Positions 10,548 to 22,800 of a stretch of DNA of 64,000 nucleotides are shown here, one piece after another. Location: NCBI GenBank assembly GCA_001600615.1, contig BCKK01000008.1, positions 558,001 to 622,000 on the forward strand, read 5' to 3'. A model generated the notes under the pieces. The model saw nothing but the letters and a program-made list of their open reading frames with translations, made no database searches and had not been told where the DNA came from. Position 1 is the first letter of the stretch; each line of letters starts with the position of its first letter. The translations under genes were made by a program, and so were the position numbers. The DNA comes from Dioszegia crocea (taxonomy: Eukaryota > Basidiomycota > Tremellomycetes > Tremellales > Bulleribasidiaceae).

Positions 10548-11801
10548 ATGTCTCCCATCGCCGTGGCCTCTGCCGACCAGTCGCAGCAGGACCTCAAGTC
10601 GTTCGCCATCACAGCAACATCCGAGCTATCGAATGGCACATATGATCCTCTATCCTTCGAGGGTCGAGTCCGCGGTATGATCTTTGGTGGAGCCTTCGGT
10701 GACGCCCTTGGTGCCGTCATCGAAAAGATGACTCACCAGGAGATCAAGGACATGTACGGCAAGGTCACTCACCTTGACGTACCATGGTGGCGCGAGACGC
10801 AGGATGCAGTCAGGCGTAAAGGGCGGATCAGGGGAAGGGGCATCATCACCGACGACACCCTCATGACCATCTGCCTCATGTCGGTCTACTGCACCGAGCA
10901 GCGCCACCTCGACGCCTGGGACGTCGCCAAAGGCATCATCCGTGAGGTCGTCTGGACCCCTCGATACATCCCTGAGATGCAGCGCGAAACCATGCTCCAG
11001 GAACGTCTCTGGTACGCTGAGAAGTGGCTCTTCATGCGTCACCAGATGACCAACTGCGATCCTCGCCAGGGCGGTATCGGAAACCAAGTCAATTGCGGTG
11101 CCGCCATGTACATTGCCCCCATCGGCGCCGTCAACGCCGGGAATCCCCGGGCGGCGTATAGCGAGGCCATCCACTTTGCCTCCGCGCACCAGGAGTCTTA
11201 CGGGCTTGAAGCGGCGGGTGTGCTCGCAGCGGCGGTCGCTGCTGCTTTCATCCCCGGAGCCACCATCGATGATATCGTCGCAGTAGCCATCGAGGTCGCT
11301 CACGACGGTACCAAAGCTGCCATCATCGCCATCGTCGAGGCTGCTCGGGCCATGGTCGGAGCGCCGTACGACGATGTCGTCGTCAAATTCCACGAGGTCA
11401 TTGGCAAGTACTCGTACACTGGCGACGACATCGACTACACCATCGATAAGGTCGGCACCCCCTATCAGGCGTATCGCCCTTCCCGCTTCCACAGCATCGA
11501 GGAGTTGCCCCTTGCCTTTGGCTTTGCCATCACCAACAAGGGCGACTTCTACGGTAGTATCATCGATGGCGTCAACTCGGGACGGGACACCGACTCGATT
11601 GGCGTCATGATCGGTTGCTTCCTCGGACCCCTCCACGGCAGCTCCGTCATTGAGAAGCAGCACCTTGACATGCTCAACTCTGCCAATCACTTTGATCTCT
11701 TGAGCAATGCCGACGCATTTGGCAAGGTGGCTCGGAAGATCCAGGCCGAGGACGAGGCGGAGATCACCAAGGTCTTGGAGGCTAGGAAGCAGATGGCTTG
11801 A
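10548..11801 (+). CDS. ADP-ribosylglycohydrolase (DraG/ARH)-family protein
   Basis: A 417-aa single-exon protein. The family cleaves N- or O-glycosidic ADP-ribose bonds in a di-metal site, but many members act on small ribosylated molecules. The N-terminal glycine-rich GAFGDALGA (residues 48-56), the metal ligand motif TDDT (101-104) followed by LM, and the C-terminal metal motif GRDTDSIG (about 344-351) are all intact, so a catalytically competent fold is expected. There is no signal peptide, so it is probably cytosolic. It is divergent from the sugar transporter across the GC-box region and has an intron-rich 5' UTR. Context with a ribokinase and transporter fits release of ribose or ADP-ribose from an imported compound better than protein de-modification. 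Family is firm; substrate is open. Confidence 0.88.
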   Translation: MSPIAVASADQSQQDLKSFAITATSELSNGTYDPLSFEGRVRGMIFGGAFGDALGAVIEKMTHQEIKDMYGKVTHLDVPWWRETQDAVRRKGRIRGRGIITDDTLMTICLMSVYCTEQRHLDAWDVAKGIIREVVWTPRYIPEMQRETMLQERLWYAEKWLFMRHQMTNCDPRQGGIGNQVNCGAAMYIAPIGAVNAGNPRAAYSEAIHFASAHQESYGLEAAGVLAAAVAAAFIPGATIDDIVAVAIEVAHDGTKAAIIAIVEAARAMVGAPYDDVVVKFHEVIGKYSYTGDDIDYTIDKVGTPYQAYRPSRFHSIEELPLAFGFAITNKGDFYGSIIDGVNSGRDTDSIGVMIGCFLGPLHGSSVIEKQHLDMLNSANHFDLLSNADAFGKVARKIQAEDEAEITKVLEARKQMA

Positions 11802-11847
11802 GCGTGCAGGGTCGGCCGGGAGTTGAGGATTAGGTAGAACGTACGAG

Positions 11848-11930
11848 TAGTGTTCAGATTGAGATCAGTATGCACTATGTCTTTCGCAAATAGTGTTTAG
11901 AGTGAGATCAGTATGCACAATATCTTTCGC
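11848..11930 (+). repeat. Imperfect tandem direct repeat, 2 x 40 nt
   Basis: Unit 1 is 11848-11887 and unit 2 is 11891-11930, separated by three bases. I count 36 of 40 identical positions; both contain the core GAGATCAGTATGCAC and end in CTTTCGC. It lies just past the hydrolase stop codon, in the probable 3' UTR or terminator region. Confidence 0.85.
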
Positions 11931-12110
11931 TTAGTCTGAATTCAGTCTCCTGCTGCCAGCTGGCCTAGCACAGATGACATCTCAACAGTCCCACCACCTT
12001 GTCCATATCGTACCGCAAACCTAAAGTCTTCCATCATAGCTTCGCCTCAATCGATCTTCTCCCATATGCCCCCGAGTCTTTAAACTCTCCACTCCACTCC
12101 AATCTGATCC

Positions 12111-14942
12111 CTATACCCTCGGCCCATCACATACTGTGCACTTGCTAGCACTTTCAGGGCTCTTGCAATCACAAATCCCACACTTCCACATCCCCGCGTC
12201 TCCGCCCATCCCCGCAGGCTTACTTCCCCCCGTCGCTGCTGCCCAATTGAATCCCATCCCAGTGGCAGGTGCAGGCGCGGGCTTCGCCACCGGCTCTTCC
12301 GCCACTTTCAACCCCGGCCGAGGGACATCGCACACGATGCACTTCGCAGCCGTTGCAGGACTCATGCAATCGCAATCTCCGCATTTCCACGCCCCCTCAC
12401 CATCGGCCTTATTCGTAGGTTTGGCTCCTCCGGTTGCTGCGGCCCAGTCGAAACCACCCCCGCCTGAGCTCGGTGCTGGCGCAGATGCAGGTGTAGCATT
12501 CGAAAGGGGTTTAGCCGTTGTGGACTGATCAAGGGAAAAGGTGAATTCGGCGATAGACCGCTTGAGCGCCTCTTCCTTTGCCCGTTTGGTTCCTTCGGAT
12601 TCTGGCGCAGAGGGGAGATCGATAAAGAATGTAAAGAATGGTAGAGCGTCTTTTGCAATTGCCAAAGCGGTATCTTTCGCCGAGAGGTATATCGACGTAA
12701 AGTCCTTAACGCTGACTTTATCGGCGCCGTTGTTGGGTGGGGTGGAGGTGGTGCCAAAGCTGAATTTGGGCTCTTCGGGCATGATGGATTTGGACAGTGG
12801 GCTAGGGGTGAATTTGGCCGCGGGGGAAGGTTTAAGGGCGGACAAAGGGACTGTGTTGGGTTTCGAGTTCGACGAGGTGGATGGAACAGGCGAAGAAGAA
12901 GGGGATGAAGGAAGGGGAATAGGGGTGGATGATAATTGAGGCGCAGTGAAAGGTTTAAAAGGTTCAGGTTCAGGCTCAGGTCGAGATTCTTCGACTGGAT
13001 CGGCCATTCGGACCCGCTTGGCCGGTGCGCCAATAGCCAAATCTACCGCTCTGGCACTCTCCGTGGGCACCATTTCGACCTCTGATTCGTCCTCCGTAGT
13101 GACCATTTCTGACCGGTCGACACTGGCCTTGCCTTTCCCTTTATTCTTCCCTGCGTCCTTGTCCTTCCGTCTGCCATTGCCGCCCGGCGCAGCTGCGGGG
13201 GTAGAAGGACGTTGAACAAGCATCTCCAACGCCGTCATTTTCCGAGGTGTAGGAGCCGCATTCTTCGCCTCTTCCAAACGCTTCGCCGCGCCTCGTAATG
13301 GCGTCTGACTGCCAGATCCACCCTTCAGGATAGACTTCCGAGGTGTCCCATTCCCATTCCGCATTGGTGTGCCAGGAGCCGAAGATGGCGTTCCCTTACC
13401 ACCGGCCGAAACGAGAGTATAAGCATCCGGATGGTAAGGGTTGACAATGAATGGTGGAGGGGATTCGGTATGAGCCGTCTCTGCCATTTCGGCATTAATT
13501 AGATCAAGCATGATATCGGCCGCTCGACGTTTTCCAACAGAGACTGGATCTGCCTTGGGTGAAGGTTTGGCGGTAGGAGTAGAGGATATGGTGGTTTCGG
13601 CAAATCGGCTACTGGTAGTTGTCCGAGAGGAAGAGGATGAGGCGAAGTTAGGCATGGAGATGCTGGTAGGTAGAGTGGGAACAGGGGGTATATCCTCGCT
13701 TGGGCTAATCTCAAATTCCCCAATCTTTCGCTTCTTTGCGATCCCCTCATCGCCCAGATTGAACTGGAGCAGGGGCCTCAGATTAGATTTCGCCTGTGGG
13801 TATAACCGCTTCGCGCTCCATCCAGGGCCGATATACCTTACCGAACCCGGAGTTCCGATTCGGCCCGGTGTCCCAGCTACAGAAGGGCTCATACCCATAC
13901 TGAAACCACTTCCGGGGGTCGCGGGTGCGAGACCCGGTGTGGCAAATGCCGAACCGGCAGGGCGAGTGGGTGTGAATGATGAAGGAAGGTTTTTGATGGG
14001 CCTGGGTGTATGATTTCCAGCTGCCCATCCGCCAACTTCGACCCTCGCTGGGGTTCCAGCTCCTGTTTCCTGTCGGGCGATGTTTGTAAGGGAGTCGATC
14101 ACTTTCAGATCGTCCGGAGTGAGAGGCTGGCCATTCTTCGCGTCCATGAAGGCTTGGAGCGCAACGGAGGACGCGGAAGTGTGGGGCTGGGGAGTGGATG
14201 CTGTTTTGGCAGGTAAGGCAGGAGTAGTGGGTGGGAATACGGGAAGGGGGGAGCGGATGGGGAGAGGACGTTCGTGTTTCGTTGGGGATAATCTCCGCTT
14301 TAGGTTGTTGGCGAGAGTAGTGACTGTGTTGCCAAGGGTAGGACCGGAGGGCCCTGATGATGCCTGGGTGCTTACTCCAAAAGCAGTCGGAACGAGGTGA
14401 CCCGGCATTACAGGAGATTTGAGGGGTGCTTCGACGGTACCAGCGGTAAGCTTGAAAATTAGCGTTGTGTCTCGATTGTAGCCAAGAGGACAGACATACC
14501 AGTAGCTCTTTCCTAGCTGTATCTCTCCTTCCTCCAGGCTTTTCTCCAGCTCTCATCTTCTCCTCCGATCCCCTCTTCGCCGCCTCCTCTTCCTCAAAAA
14601 CATCGCCCTGCATCATCTGTTGCTCCGGCTCGCCGTTCCACCCGTCTTCTGAACCCGACTCGGATTTCTGATCGACGTCGATATCGTCCTTGGTCATGGG
14701 CAGACCTCTGGAAGAAGGAGAGCGTGCGAAGGGGTGGGTGATGTAGGATACGAGTGAGCGGATGCCGGGGAAAGACTAGATGGGGTTAGTGTTTGGATGT
14801 TTCTGGCCGAGAAGGTGACACGACGTAGACGTACAATCAGAGACGACGAGCGTTTCATCTTTGGATCTGTTGGACGTGCATAGGGACTGGCGCGTTCCAT
14901 GCGCTCGGCTCGGGCGGCTCGGGAGGGGGTGGAGCGATTCAT
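12111..14942 (-). CDS. RanBP2-type zinc-finger nucleoporin-like protein (Nup153/Nup1-like)
   Basis: About 907 aa in three exons (14942-14835, 14775-14500, 14450-12111). A short basic N-terminus leads into a hydrophobic/amphipathic stretch (FPGIRSLVSYI), as in nuclear-basket Nups that bind the inner nuclear membrane. An acidic segment follows, then a long Ser/Pro/Thr-rich disordered region with scattered FG-type motifs (FSFG, AFGV). Two C-terminal RanBP2-like zinc fingers begin with WKCGDCDC and WKCGICDC and each ends in a second CxVC pair before a Pro-Arg. These usually bind Ran-GDP. The FG content is low for a transport Nup. Each finger carries an extra cysteine (CxxCxC). Intron phases all agree. 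Another zinc-finger scaffold is possible. Confidence 0.68.
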
Positions 14943-15329
14943 CGGGGGCGAAAGTCTGAGCGAGTTTCAGAGGCGTGTGGCGAGCGGAAGTGGGCTGTTT
15001 GCTAGAAATAAGGTTAAGCAAGGGTCAGGAATCGACGCTGCGTTCTGTGCAGGAGGAGAAGGAAAGCCCTGAATGATCCTCCTATTGTTAGTGAAACGAT
15101 GTATAGATGGGTGAGGTGGGTGGACCTTTTTGTCACAGTTGGTAATGGGCGAGTATTCGATCCCCCCTTTTAGCTAGTTCCGCCGGAAGTGGGGAACTGC
15201 CCCGGGACCTTCACTTGGAGCCCCGCAGCCATCTGGACGCGACGAGGGGGATCGAGCGCGACTGTGTATGACCTGACCTGACTGTACACCCACCTCGCCT
15301 CGTCTCTGTAATCCATACAGTACATCATC
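14943..15329. promoter_or_regulatory. Divergent promoter of nucleoporin-like gene and DNA ligase I
   Basis: A 387-bp spacer between two divergent start codons. I see no TATA box or repeat. It is probably a shared promoter. Confidence 0.4.
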
Positions 15330-18300
15330 ATGAGTGGTAAGCTGTCGCGATCGCCCACATATATTGGCCGCCTAGCTGACTGTCAGACAACGACTCCCCG
15401 ATCAAGCTCAATGGTAACGGCTCCGGCAAGAAGAAGCGAGTGGTCGATTCGGACGATGAGGAGGAGGTGCCTGTAGCCTCTACTTCATCCTCGTCCAAGG
15501 TCAAGCCGGAGTCAGATGAAGTCAAAGGTACGTTCTGTCTTTAAACTGTAGATACTCGCTGACACAGACAGACAGTTCACCTCCCGCCAAAAAGTCCAAA
15601 ACTTCCGAAGGCCTCGCCGCTCTCTTCGCCCCACCTACAAAATCGACCTCGAAGCCAAAGTCAGAAGACGTCAAGCCTGACGTCAAATCATCTTCCTCAT
15701 CCACATCCAAATCTGCCCCTTCCAAGCCGACGTCCTCATCCTCCAAAGCCAAGGGGAAAGGGAAGGAGACCAAACCCGTCGCTTCGATCTTTGCCAAACC
15801 GGTCACGTCAGCCAAAGCGAAGAATGGGAATGGGAAGGTGAAGGTCGAGGATGGGGATGACTATGAAGAGAAGAGTGAGAGAGCGTCGCCGTTGAAGGAT
15901 GTAGAGGAAGAGGGAGAGGATGAGCTGAGTGATGAGGCTGAGGATGAGCAGGAAGGCGAGGCAGCTGTGAAATTGTGAGCTGGCAGAGTCCGAACGTCCA
16001 CCTGGCGCTTGCAGCTGATATTCTCAGAGCGTCAATATTCACCAAGAGTCACAAAGCGATTCCAGTGGCTGATCAGGGATGGAAAGAAGGAGAACCGTGC
16101 GCTATGTCCATCGCTTCGTCGGTTTTTAGCTGACTCTCAGGGTTCCATACGCCGCTTTGGTCGCTACGTTCGAGCGTATCGAAGCGACCACAAAACGTCT
16201 CGAAATACTTTCTCTCCTGACTCAATTCTTCCTTGTCGTGGCCAAGCGGGACACAGCGATTGAAGCGAAGAACTCTAGTCTTCTGAAGGTCGTCTATCTG
16301 TGCATCAATAGGGTAAGCTTTCAGGTACTTTTTAAGTATTCAGAAGGTCGTCAACTTACCCTGCCAGCTATGTCCAGACTATATGGGTATCGAACTTGGG
16401 ATAGGAGAATCCCTCATCGTCAAGGCTATTGCGGAGAGTACGGGCCGAGCAGCGCCCAAGATCAAGGATGATCTCCGGAAAGAAGGAGATTTGGGGAAAG
16501 TGGCTATGGTCAGTTGCCCAGGTCTTATTGATAGCCAATGTGACAGAAGCTGAAACGATAGATGTCACGGAATACCCAACCAACGATGTTCAAGCCTAAA
16601 CCACTCACAGTTCCATCAGTCTTCCAAAGCTTGACGGAAATCGCCAAATGTACCGGAAACGCCGTACGTCCAACCGTCCTCATCATCCCTGATCCTCGCT
16701 GACCTCCAGTCACAAGCTAAGAAAGTTGGCATCATCAAGAAGCTCCTTTCGGCATGTCAGGGTATGGAAGCCAAATTTATCGTCCGGTCTCTAGAGGGGA
16801 AATTGCGGATAGGGTTGGCGGATAAGACACTGGTCGTAGCGCTGGCTCATGCCATCGTTCTGAAGGATATCGGTATGTGCTGTGGAGCTCAGACGTGAGG
16901 CGCGGTGGATTCAGCACTGATGAGATAGGAGACAAGAAGATGTCGCCTGAGAAGCTCGCGGCGATGTTGGAGCAGGGTGCGGAGAAGGTCAAGTCGGTGT
17001 ACAGGTGAGAACAGACTTCATGCTTCAGGAGAGGGCTGGGCTGATAGTGTAGTGAATTGCCAAATTACGATCTGATCGTGCCGGCTTTGATGAAGGGCGG
17101 TGTTGAGGGTTTAGTGGAGAATTGCAAATTGACACCAGGTAAGCTGCCGTGTGCCTGACTGTTCGCGTATCCACATCAGCCATGGTACTGTCAAGCTAAC
17201 ATCGTCAGGTGTGCCCCTCAAACCCATGTTGGCAAAGCCTACCAAAGCCATCACTGAGGTATTGGACCGATTCGAGGGTAAGGAGTTTACATGCGAGTAT
17301 AAGTATGATGGCGAGCGGGCTCAGGTCAGTTAAATGGTCCTGAATTAGCAGTGCCCAAATATGTCAGCTTACAAGACAGGTCCACTTGCTCGAAAATGGT
17401 ACTGTTGCCGTCTTCAGTCGGAATTCAGAAGACATGAGTGGGAAATACCCCGATCTGGTCGAGCAAATCCCACGAGTAAGCTTTCTGATGGTTGGCGGGT
17501 TACAGCTACTTCGTTAAAGCTAACTTGGTAGTGCGTGAAAGAAGGCGTCAAGTCCTTCGTCATCGACGCAGAAGCAGTAGCGTACGATCTCGAAACCAAG
17601 AAACTCCTTCCTTTCCAAGATCTCTCTCGACGTAAGCGTAAAGATGTCCGGACGGAGGATATCACCGTTCGAGTTCACTTGTTCGCTTTTGACTTGTTAT
17701 ACCTGAATGGAGAGGTGAGCTGCGTAATCCACCCAGGCCAATCCCGTCAAGATCATTCAGCTGACATACAGTCTCTCATCACGAAAGATCTCAAAAGTCG
17801 GAGGGCATTGCTCTACGAGAACTTCAAGCCTGTCGAGGGTGAATTCGACTTTGCAAAATCAAGCGACGGGACGACAACGGAAGTAATTGCCGCTTTCCTC
17901 GATGAGAGTGTCAAGGACGGGTGTGAGGGGTTGATGGTGAAGATGTTATCCACGGAGAATTCGACCTATGAGCCCAGTCGACGAAGCATGAATTGGCTCA
18001 AGGTCAGTTCTGGTATGCATTCTTTGGTATGTGCCTTCGAGCTGACACCCTTAGCTCAAGAAGGATTACCTCGCAGGTATCGGCGATTCTCTCGACCTAG
18101 TCGTCATTGGCGCCTATCACGGTAAAGGCAAGCGTACAAGCGTGTACGGTGCTTTCCTCTTGGCGTGCTACGACCCCGATTCGGAAAACTACCAAACGAT
18201 CTGTAAGATCGGTACGGGCTTTTCAGAGGAGATTCTCTTGCAGTTCTATCAACAATTGCAACCACTGGAAATTGCTGTTGTGAGGGGTGATGTAGAAGTT

Positions 18301-18629
18301 GGAGGGGCGAAGCCGGATGTGTGGTTTGAGCCAAGGGTGGTTTGGGAGGTTTTGACTGCGGATTTGAGTTTGAGTCCGGTTTATACTGCTGCGCATGGTT
18401 TGGTCAGTTGTCACTTCCGCAAACCTTCTGAGGAGTTTGGGCAATGGAGCTGATAGGTTAGGCCGATGCGAGAGGGATTTCACTTCGATTCCCACGGTTC
18501 ATCAAAGTCAGAGACGATAAGGGTGCGGAAGAAGCGACGACGGCTGAGCAAGTTAGCGAGTTTTATCAGAGACAGGTCACTGCTGCTGGTAAAAAGAAGG
18601 GGGGAGGGGAGATGGACGACTTTTGGTAG
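15330..18629 (+). CDS. CDC9: DNA ligase I, ATP-dependent
   Basis: Seals nicks in lagging-strand replication and repair. The gene has many short introns, the first after codon two (MS|D). The acidic and lysine-rich N-terminal tail contains a degenerate PCNA-box-like EGLAALF. The DNA-binding domain starts around [15 protein letters not shown]. The adenylation motif I is [10 protein letters not shown] (lysine encoded near 17300). The other nucleotidyl-transferase motifs follow ([37 protein letters not shown]), then the OB-fold with [12 protein letters not shown]. The protein ends GEMDDFW, like other Cdc9 proteins. All catalytic motifs appear intact. It is divergent from the nucleoporin-like gene and converges on the SPX pseudogene. 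Confidence 0.93.
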
Positions 18630-19031
18630 TCAGTACTTTGTGCTGCGTTTGGCTTTCGATCTGTGTATAAGACATATGAGTATATGCAGTGCCTAACCGC
18701 TGTGAGCCGGTCCGGTAGGCTGACGGATTACGCGAGTTCCTTCATCGTGCTGATCATGGAAATAACCAGTTCGCCCCGTCGATGATCCAGCGCTGCAGGC
18801 TTTCCGATGCAAGCTGACTTCGACTTCGCTTGGGTTGAGTGGGACGGATTCTGAGCGGGATCCGGGCTGAGAAAAGAGGGAGGAATTGTGAGTCCCGCCG
18901 ACAGCATGGCTTGGAGTCTACATTGTTCAGCTCTAAATCGTAGTTCAAGCCAACAATCACGCGTACCTTATTTCGGGTAAGAGCATCTGAGAATCCTTCT
19001 CATTGCGAATGAACTCTCAAACGTGGCGCGC
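18630..19031. other. Intergenic region
   Basis: A 400-bp gap between the ligase stop codon and the SPX pseudogene. No coding frame, RNA or repeat is recognised. Confidence 0.4.
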
Positions 19032-19325
19032 TCAGCCTAGGCTGAGCAGCAGGTCCGTAGTCCGCATCATTGTCCGAGCTGCCGTTCCCATTTCCCCATG
19101 CCTTGCCGCCGCTGTTTCTATATCCCCATCAACCCTCGGATCAGGTCTGTTTCGTAGTCGATGATCGACAATCTTTATCCGTCTTTTACACTCTTTGTAG
19201 TCGATATATGCGCGTCGCCATTCCGGAGTGAGATTGTCTTCAAGATACCTAAAGATGGGATCAGAGATGTCCTTTAGGTTGAACAGTTTCAAGAGCGGTC
19301 AGGACTCACTGGCCGAATCGCATTG
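19032..19325 (-). pseudogene. Truncated, frameshifted SPX-domain duplicate of the SYG1-like gene
   Basis: The start codon, first five residues (MRFGQ), a GTGAGT...TTTAG intron and the SPX start YLEDNLTPEWRRAYIDYKEC match the intact gene that begins at 23840 (MKFGR, same intron position and phase, YLEENLTPEWRRAYIDYKGC). After HRLRNR the open frame diverges, but a different frame still reads SSDND...GPAA like the parent, so a frameshift has occurred. Homology ends after about 100 residues, with no helix or EXS domain. It is a decayed local duplicate; a short SPX-only peptide of about 85 aa could still be made. Confidence 0.8.
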
Positions 19326-19870
19326 CTCCACCCACAATCTGTAAAGAAACAATCAACTAAGACTTACTACGGCCAATCCATGGTCTGGACACTTGAACAC
19401 GGTGGCAGTCTGAGACGCAGAGGTCAGCGATTCTCACACTATGAAATCTACAGCGACCTCGATCGCTTTGCGTAATACGATCCGGGTCCTAGGCCTTCGG
19501 GAGGCCGCCATGTATTCATAGCTGCTGCTGATCGTCGACTAGATCTGTCGCTGTGATTGACAAGTTTGATCGCACGACATCTTGATGATGTGTGACCCGG
19601 CAAACTGGTAGCCCGAACGGGGACCCCTGACAACAATACCCTTTTATTTCTCAAAGAGGTAACTTTAGCGCCCGAACATCTCCATAAGTGGAGGGGTCAC
19701 GGCGATTGTTCGTACCGGTGGTCCATCGCTTTGCGGGAGATCGGAGATCCTGTCACTGGAGTTTGGCGTGCAGATAGTCAGATTTGTCGAGTTGAGAAGT
19801 TTGCGCTAGAGCAGATTTTCGTGTCTAATAGATGCGTTCCACAGTTGAGATATCCAACATCACTCCTCCC
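19326..19870. other. Intergenic region upstream of the SPX pseudogene
   Basis: A 545-bp stretch. The part next to the pseudogene start shares a short AGTCTTAG word with the intact gene's leader, suggesting the duplication included some 5' UTR. Otherwise nothing recognised. Confidence 0.35.
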
Positions 19871-22800
19871 TCACACCTGCGTGTCTGATCCACTCCTATC
19901 ACCGCTATCCCTCGAACCAATCTGTGTCCGTCTAATCCGACTGAGCAACCCATCCCAACCCCCACTCTTCCCATTCACTTCCGGTCCAGGATCCCCTCCA
20001 CCCTCACCTTCACCTTCACCATCATCTTCATCATAATCTCCCGGCCGCCTCGCTTCATACTCTCTCGTTCCTCTTCGTCCTCTCGGTCCCACATCCAGCG
20101 CATCAGGCCCCTTCCCACCCGGACGAGGATGTGCGAAATGCTTTTTGATCCTGTTCCATCTGTTCATTACCGAGTGTGACTCTTCGGCGATCTCGGCTTC
20201 TTCTTCCGAGTCAGGGTCGAGGCGGCGGTAAGGGAGGGGGATCTCGCGTGTGACTCGGTAGGCATCGGCGTTACCTAGATGTTCGGTTTCTACTCGGACT
20301 GTGCGTATTAGCCTGAGATCTACGAAGCGAGACTTGGCGATAGGTGACTCACAAAAGTTCCACTGCCATCGGCGTAGCATCTCTGCGAGGGCAAAGAAGA
20401 AGCTTCGGAGTCGGGTATGAGAAGCTCGTTGGGGGAGATACCAGACAAACACGAAGCGAATGAAGAAGTTGGTAACCATCGCGAAGTAGTAGACCTATAT
20501 TTGGATCAGCAAATCTTCTTGGACAATCCAAGAATCGGTTGCTATAGCACAGGGCGAACTCACATTGCGGCTGCTATAACCCCTATCTTTCCGCAAACCT
20601 CCAGCTCCAGGTCGAAGCAATGACCAATCGACAATGAAGTCCTACGTCCTTAGCTTGCATTCCTCTAAGAGGTCAAGGCGATCGCACTCACCCATGAACA
20701 ATTGTAGGCAGAGCTCAGCGTGGCGATTACTATCCAGCCAATGAAGACCGAATCTGGGATCCGACTTCCTACAAGGCTCAGCAATAGTCCTGAATACCGG
20801 ATGAACATGGCCTAGACTTACCTCGTGCACGCCACCAAACAAACATCGCGTACTGCGCGACCGAAGTAGTATACTTGCCGGCCTGTCATATCAGTACATT
20901 GGGCACCGCACAGATAGTCTGAAGGGGAAACGCACATTGATGAGATGGATCTTAAGCATAGAGTCAAAGTATCGCTTGAGACACTGGATCAAACGGATCA
21001 TAGCTGGAGCAGCTAGGACGAGGATATATGGCCATTGCGCGCCAGATGGGCAGACAGTATATAGATTCTCGGGCCAGCGGTTTGCGTCTACTCACATCAG
21101 CTTGTGACAAGTGACAGTCGCTCATCTTAAAACTCACACGCGCAGGACAGGAACAAGATGTTACTCAAGGAGTAGGCCAAGCTAGATTCATCAGCTGATC
21201 TGTCTCAGTCAGAGTTAGTCCAAGCCAGCTCACCTGTTCAACTCATCCGCTATGAAGAAGGCGATAAACTCCACTCTGCTCCAGCCGGGGGTGATAACTC
21301 TCCACAAGACGCGCAGTGCCCAGAACCTTGATCGTCGGCGTAGGATAGGCAGCGGGTTTAAGAAGAACACGGCGACGAAGACGAGCCATGCAGCCGGCCA
21401 CCTGGTTGTCAGTACGGATGCGGCTCATGGGGAAGGCGTCAACTTACGTAGTGGGTAAGACTGTCTCGGCGCCTATTCTGAAGAAGGAAAAGTACATGCA
21501 GACGCTCAGGGTGAGGAAGAGGAACGAGGGGATCTGAGAGATCAGCGTGAGTTCCGATAGTTTCAAAAATGTGACTGACCTCCATGTACGACCGGAAGTC
21601 AACCACCGGACGAGTAAGCTCCATGACGAACTATTCTTATCAGCTAGATGTTCAGGTCTGAGGATGAAGATTAGAGCTCACCTCATAGTTGATCCGAGCA
21701 GAAACGAACGCGTCGAGATTGAGCTCGAATAGCAAGGCAAAAATGACGGGTAGATACAGCCCGCCATAGACCTGCAAAAGCCCGTTCCACGAATCGACAT
21801 TATCGTTGCTGATGACTTGGACAGCTGCATTGTCAGGGACACTCCAGGGGACTAGCTCGAAAAGAGACGTACCCTGAACAAGGGAGATGATGGCTATTGG
21901 TAGCCCAACACCCATCATCAACCCAGATCGAAAGACAGAGGTATAATGCTGAGACAGACATCAGCGCTATCTCCACCTTGCCCAACCATAGCAACCATAG
22001 CCAGACTTACCGTAGCGACATAGTCCATCTTCCTCAACCTATCCCTCGCCTTCTTCGTATCACCATGCTCGAAATGTTCCGTAAACATCGCTTCAACATC
22101 CTTCAACATCTTCTCGATAATCTCCCCTTTTGCAAACGCCTCCGCTGTAATCTTCTCCTCTGTAAACATTTCAAGACAATGGATCTTGGTGCTCTTCTCA
22201 AACTTCTTCAAAGCTTTCCGGAATCCAGTCACATTGAGGATCTATCAATATCAGCTGAATTATCCCATCTTCCAGCAGCTGTAGACAACAAAGCTTACAC
22301 GATAATTCTTGATGATTTCCAATGTCCGATAATACTCCAAAGTAGCCTTTCTCAATTCGTGCTTGTATTTCGTATATCGATCCGCCGAGAATTGCTTCTT
22401 GTCTCTCTCGGAATAATCGCTCTTTCTCGCTCGTTCCCCATTCTCAGCTTGAGACACAGATGACGGCGCCCGTTTATGATCCTCCCCATTCCCATTTCCA
22501 TTCCCATTTCCATTCCCATTGGCCAGAGGAAAACGTTGTTGTAGCTTTTGAGCGGCATTCGCAACCCCCGTCACCGTCGCATGGGCCGCAGCAGACCCGA
22601 CGCCTGGTAAAAGTCGCTCGACCGTACTCTCCCACTTGGGCAAAGAACCCGGATAGAACTCATGGTACAGCCGACGATGTTCGGCCAACTCGTATAGCTG
22701 ATCCTTCAATTCTTTGCCTCGCCGAAGCGCATCGGCTTGTCTTGCAAGGAAAAAAGATTCGACTTTCTGTAATTCGCTATCGAGAAAATCAAAGAATGCT

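Noticed and set aside
10650..11690. 346-codon open frame on the minus strand inside the hydrolase gene
   Set aside because: It is fully antisense to a gene with clear family motifs; its product is Asp/Gly/Val-rich as expected for a shadow frame of GC-rich codons, with no domain.
12136..13215. Several plus-strand open frames opposite the nucleoporin-like gene
   Set aside because: Shadows of a low-complexity, Ser/Pro-rich coding region.
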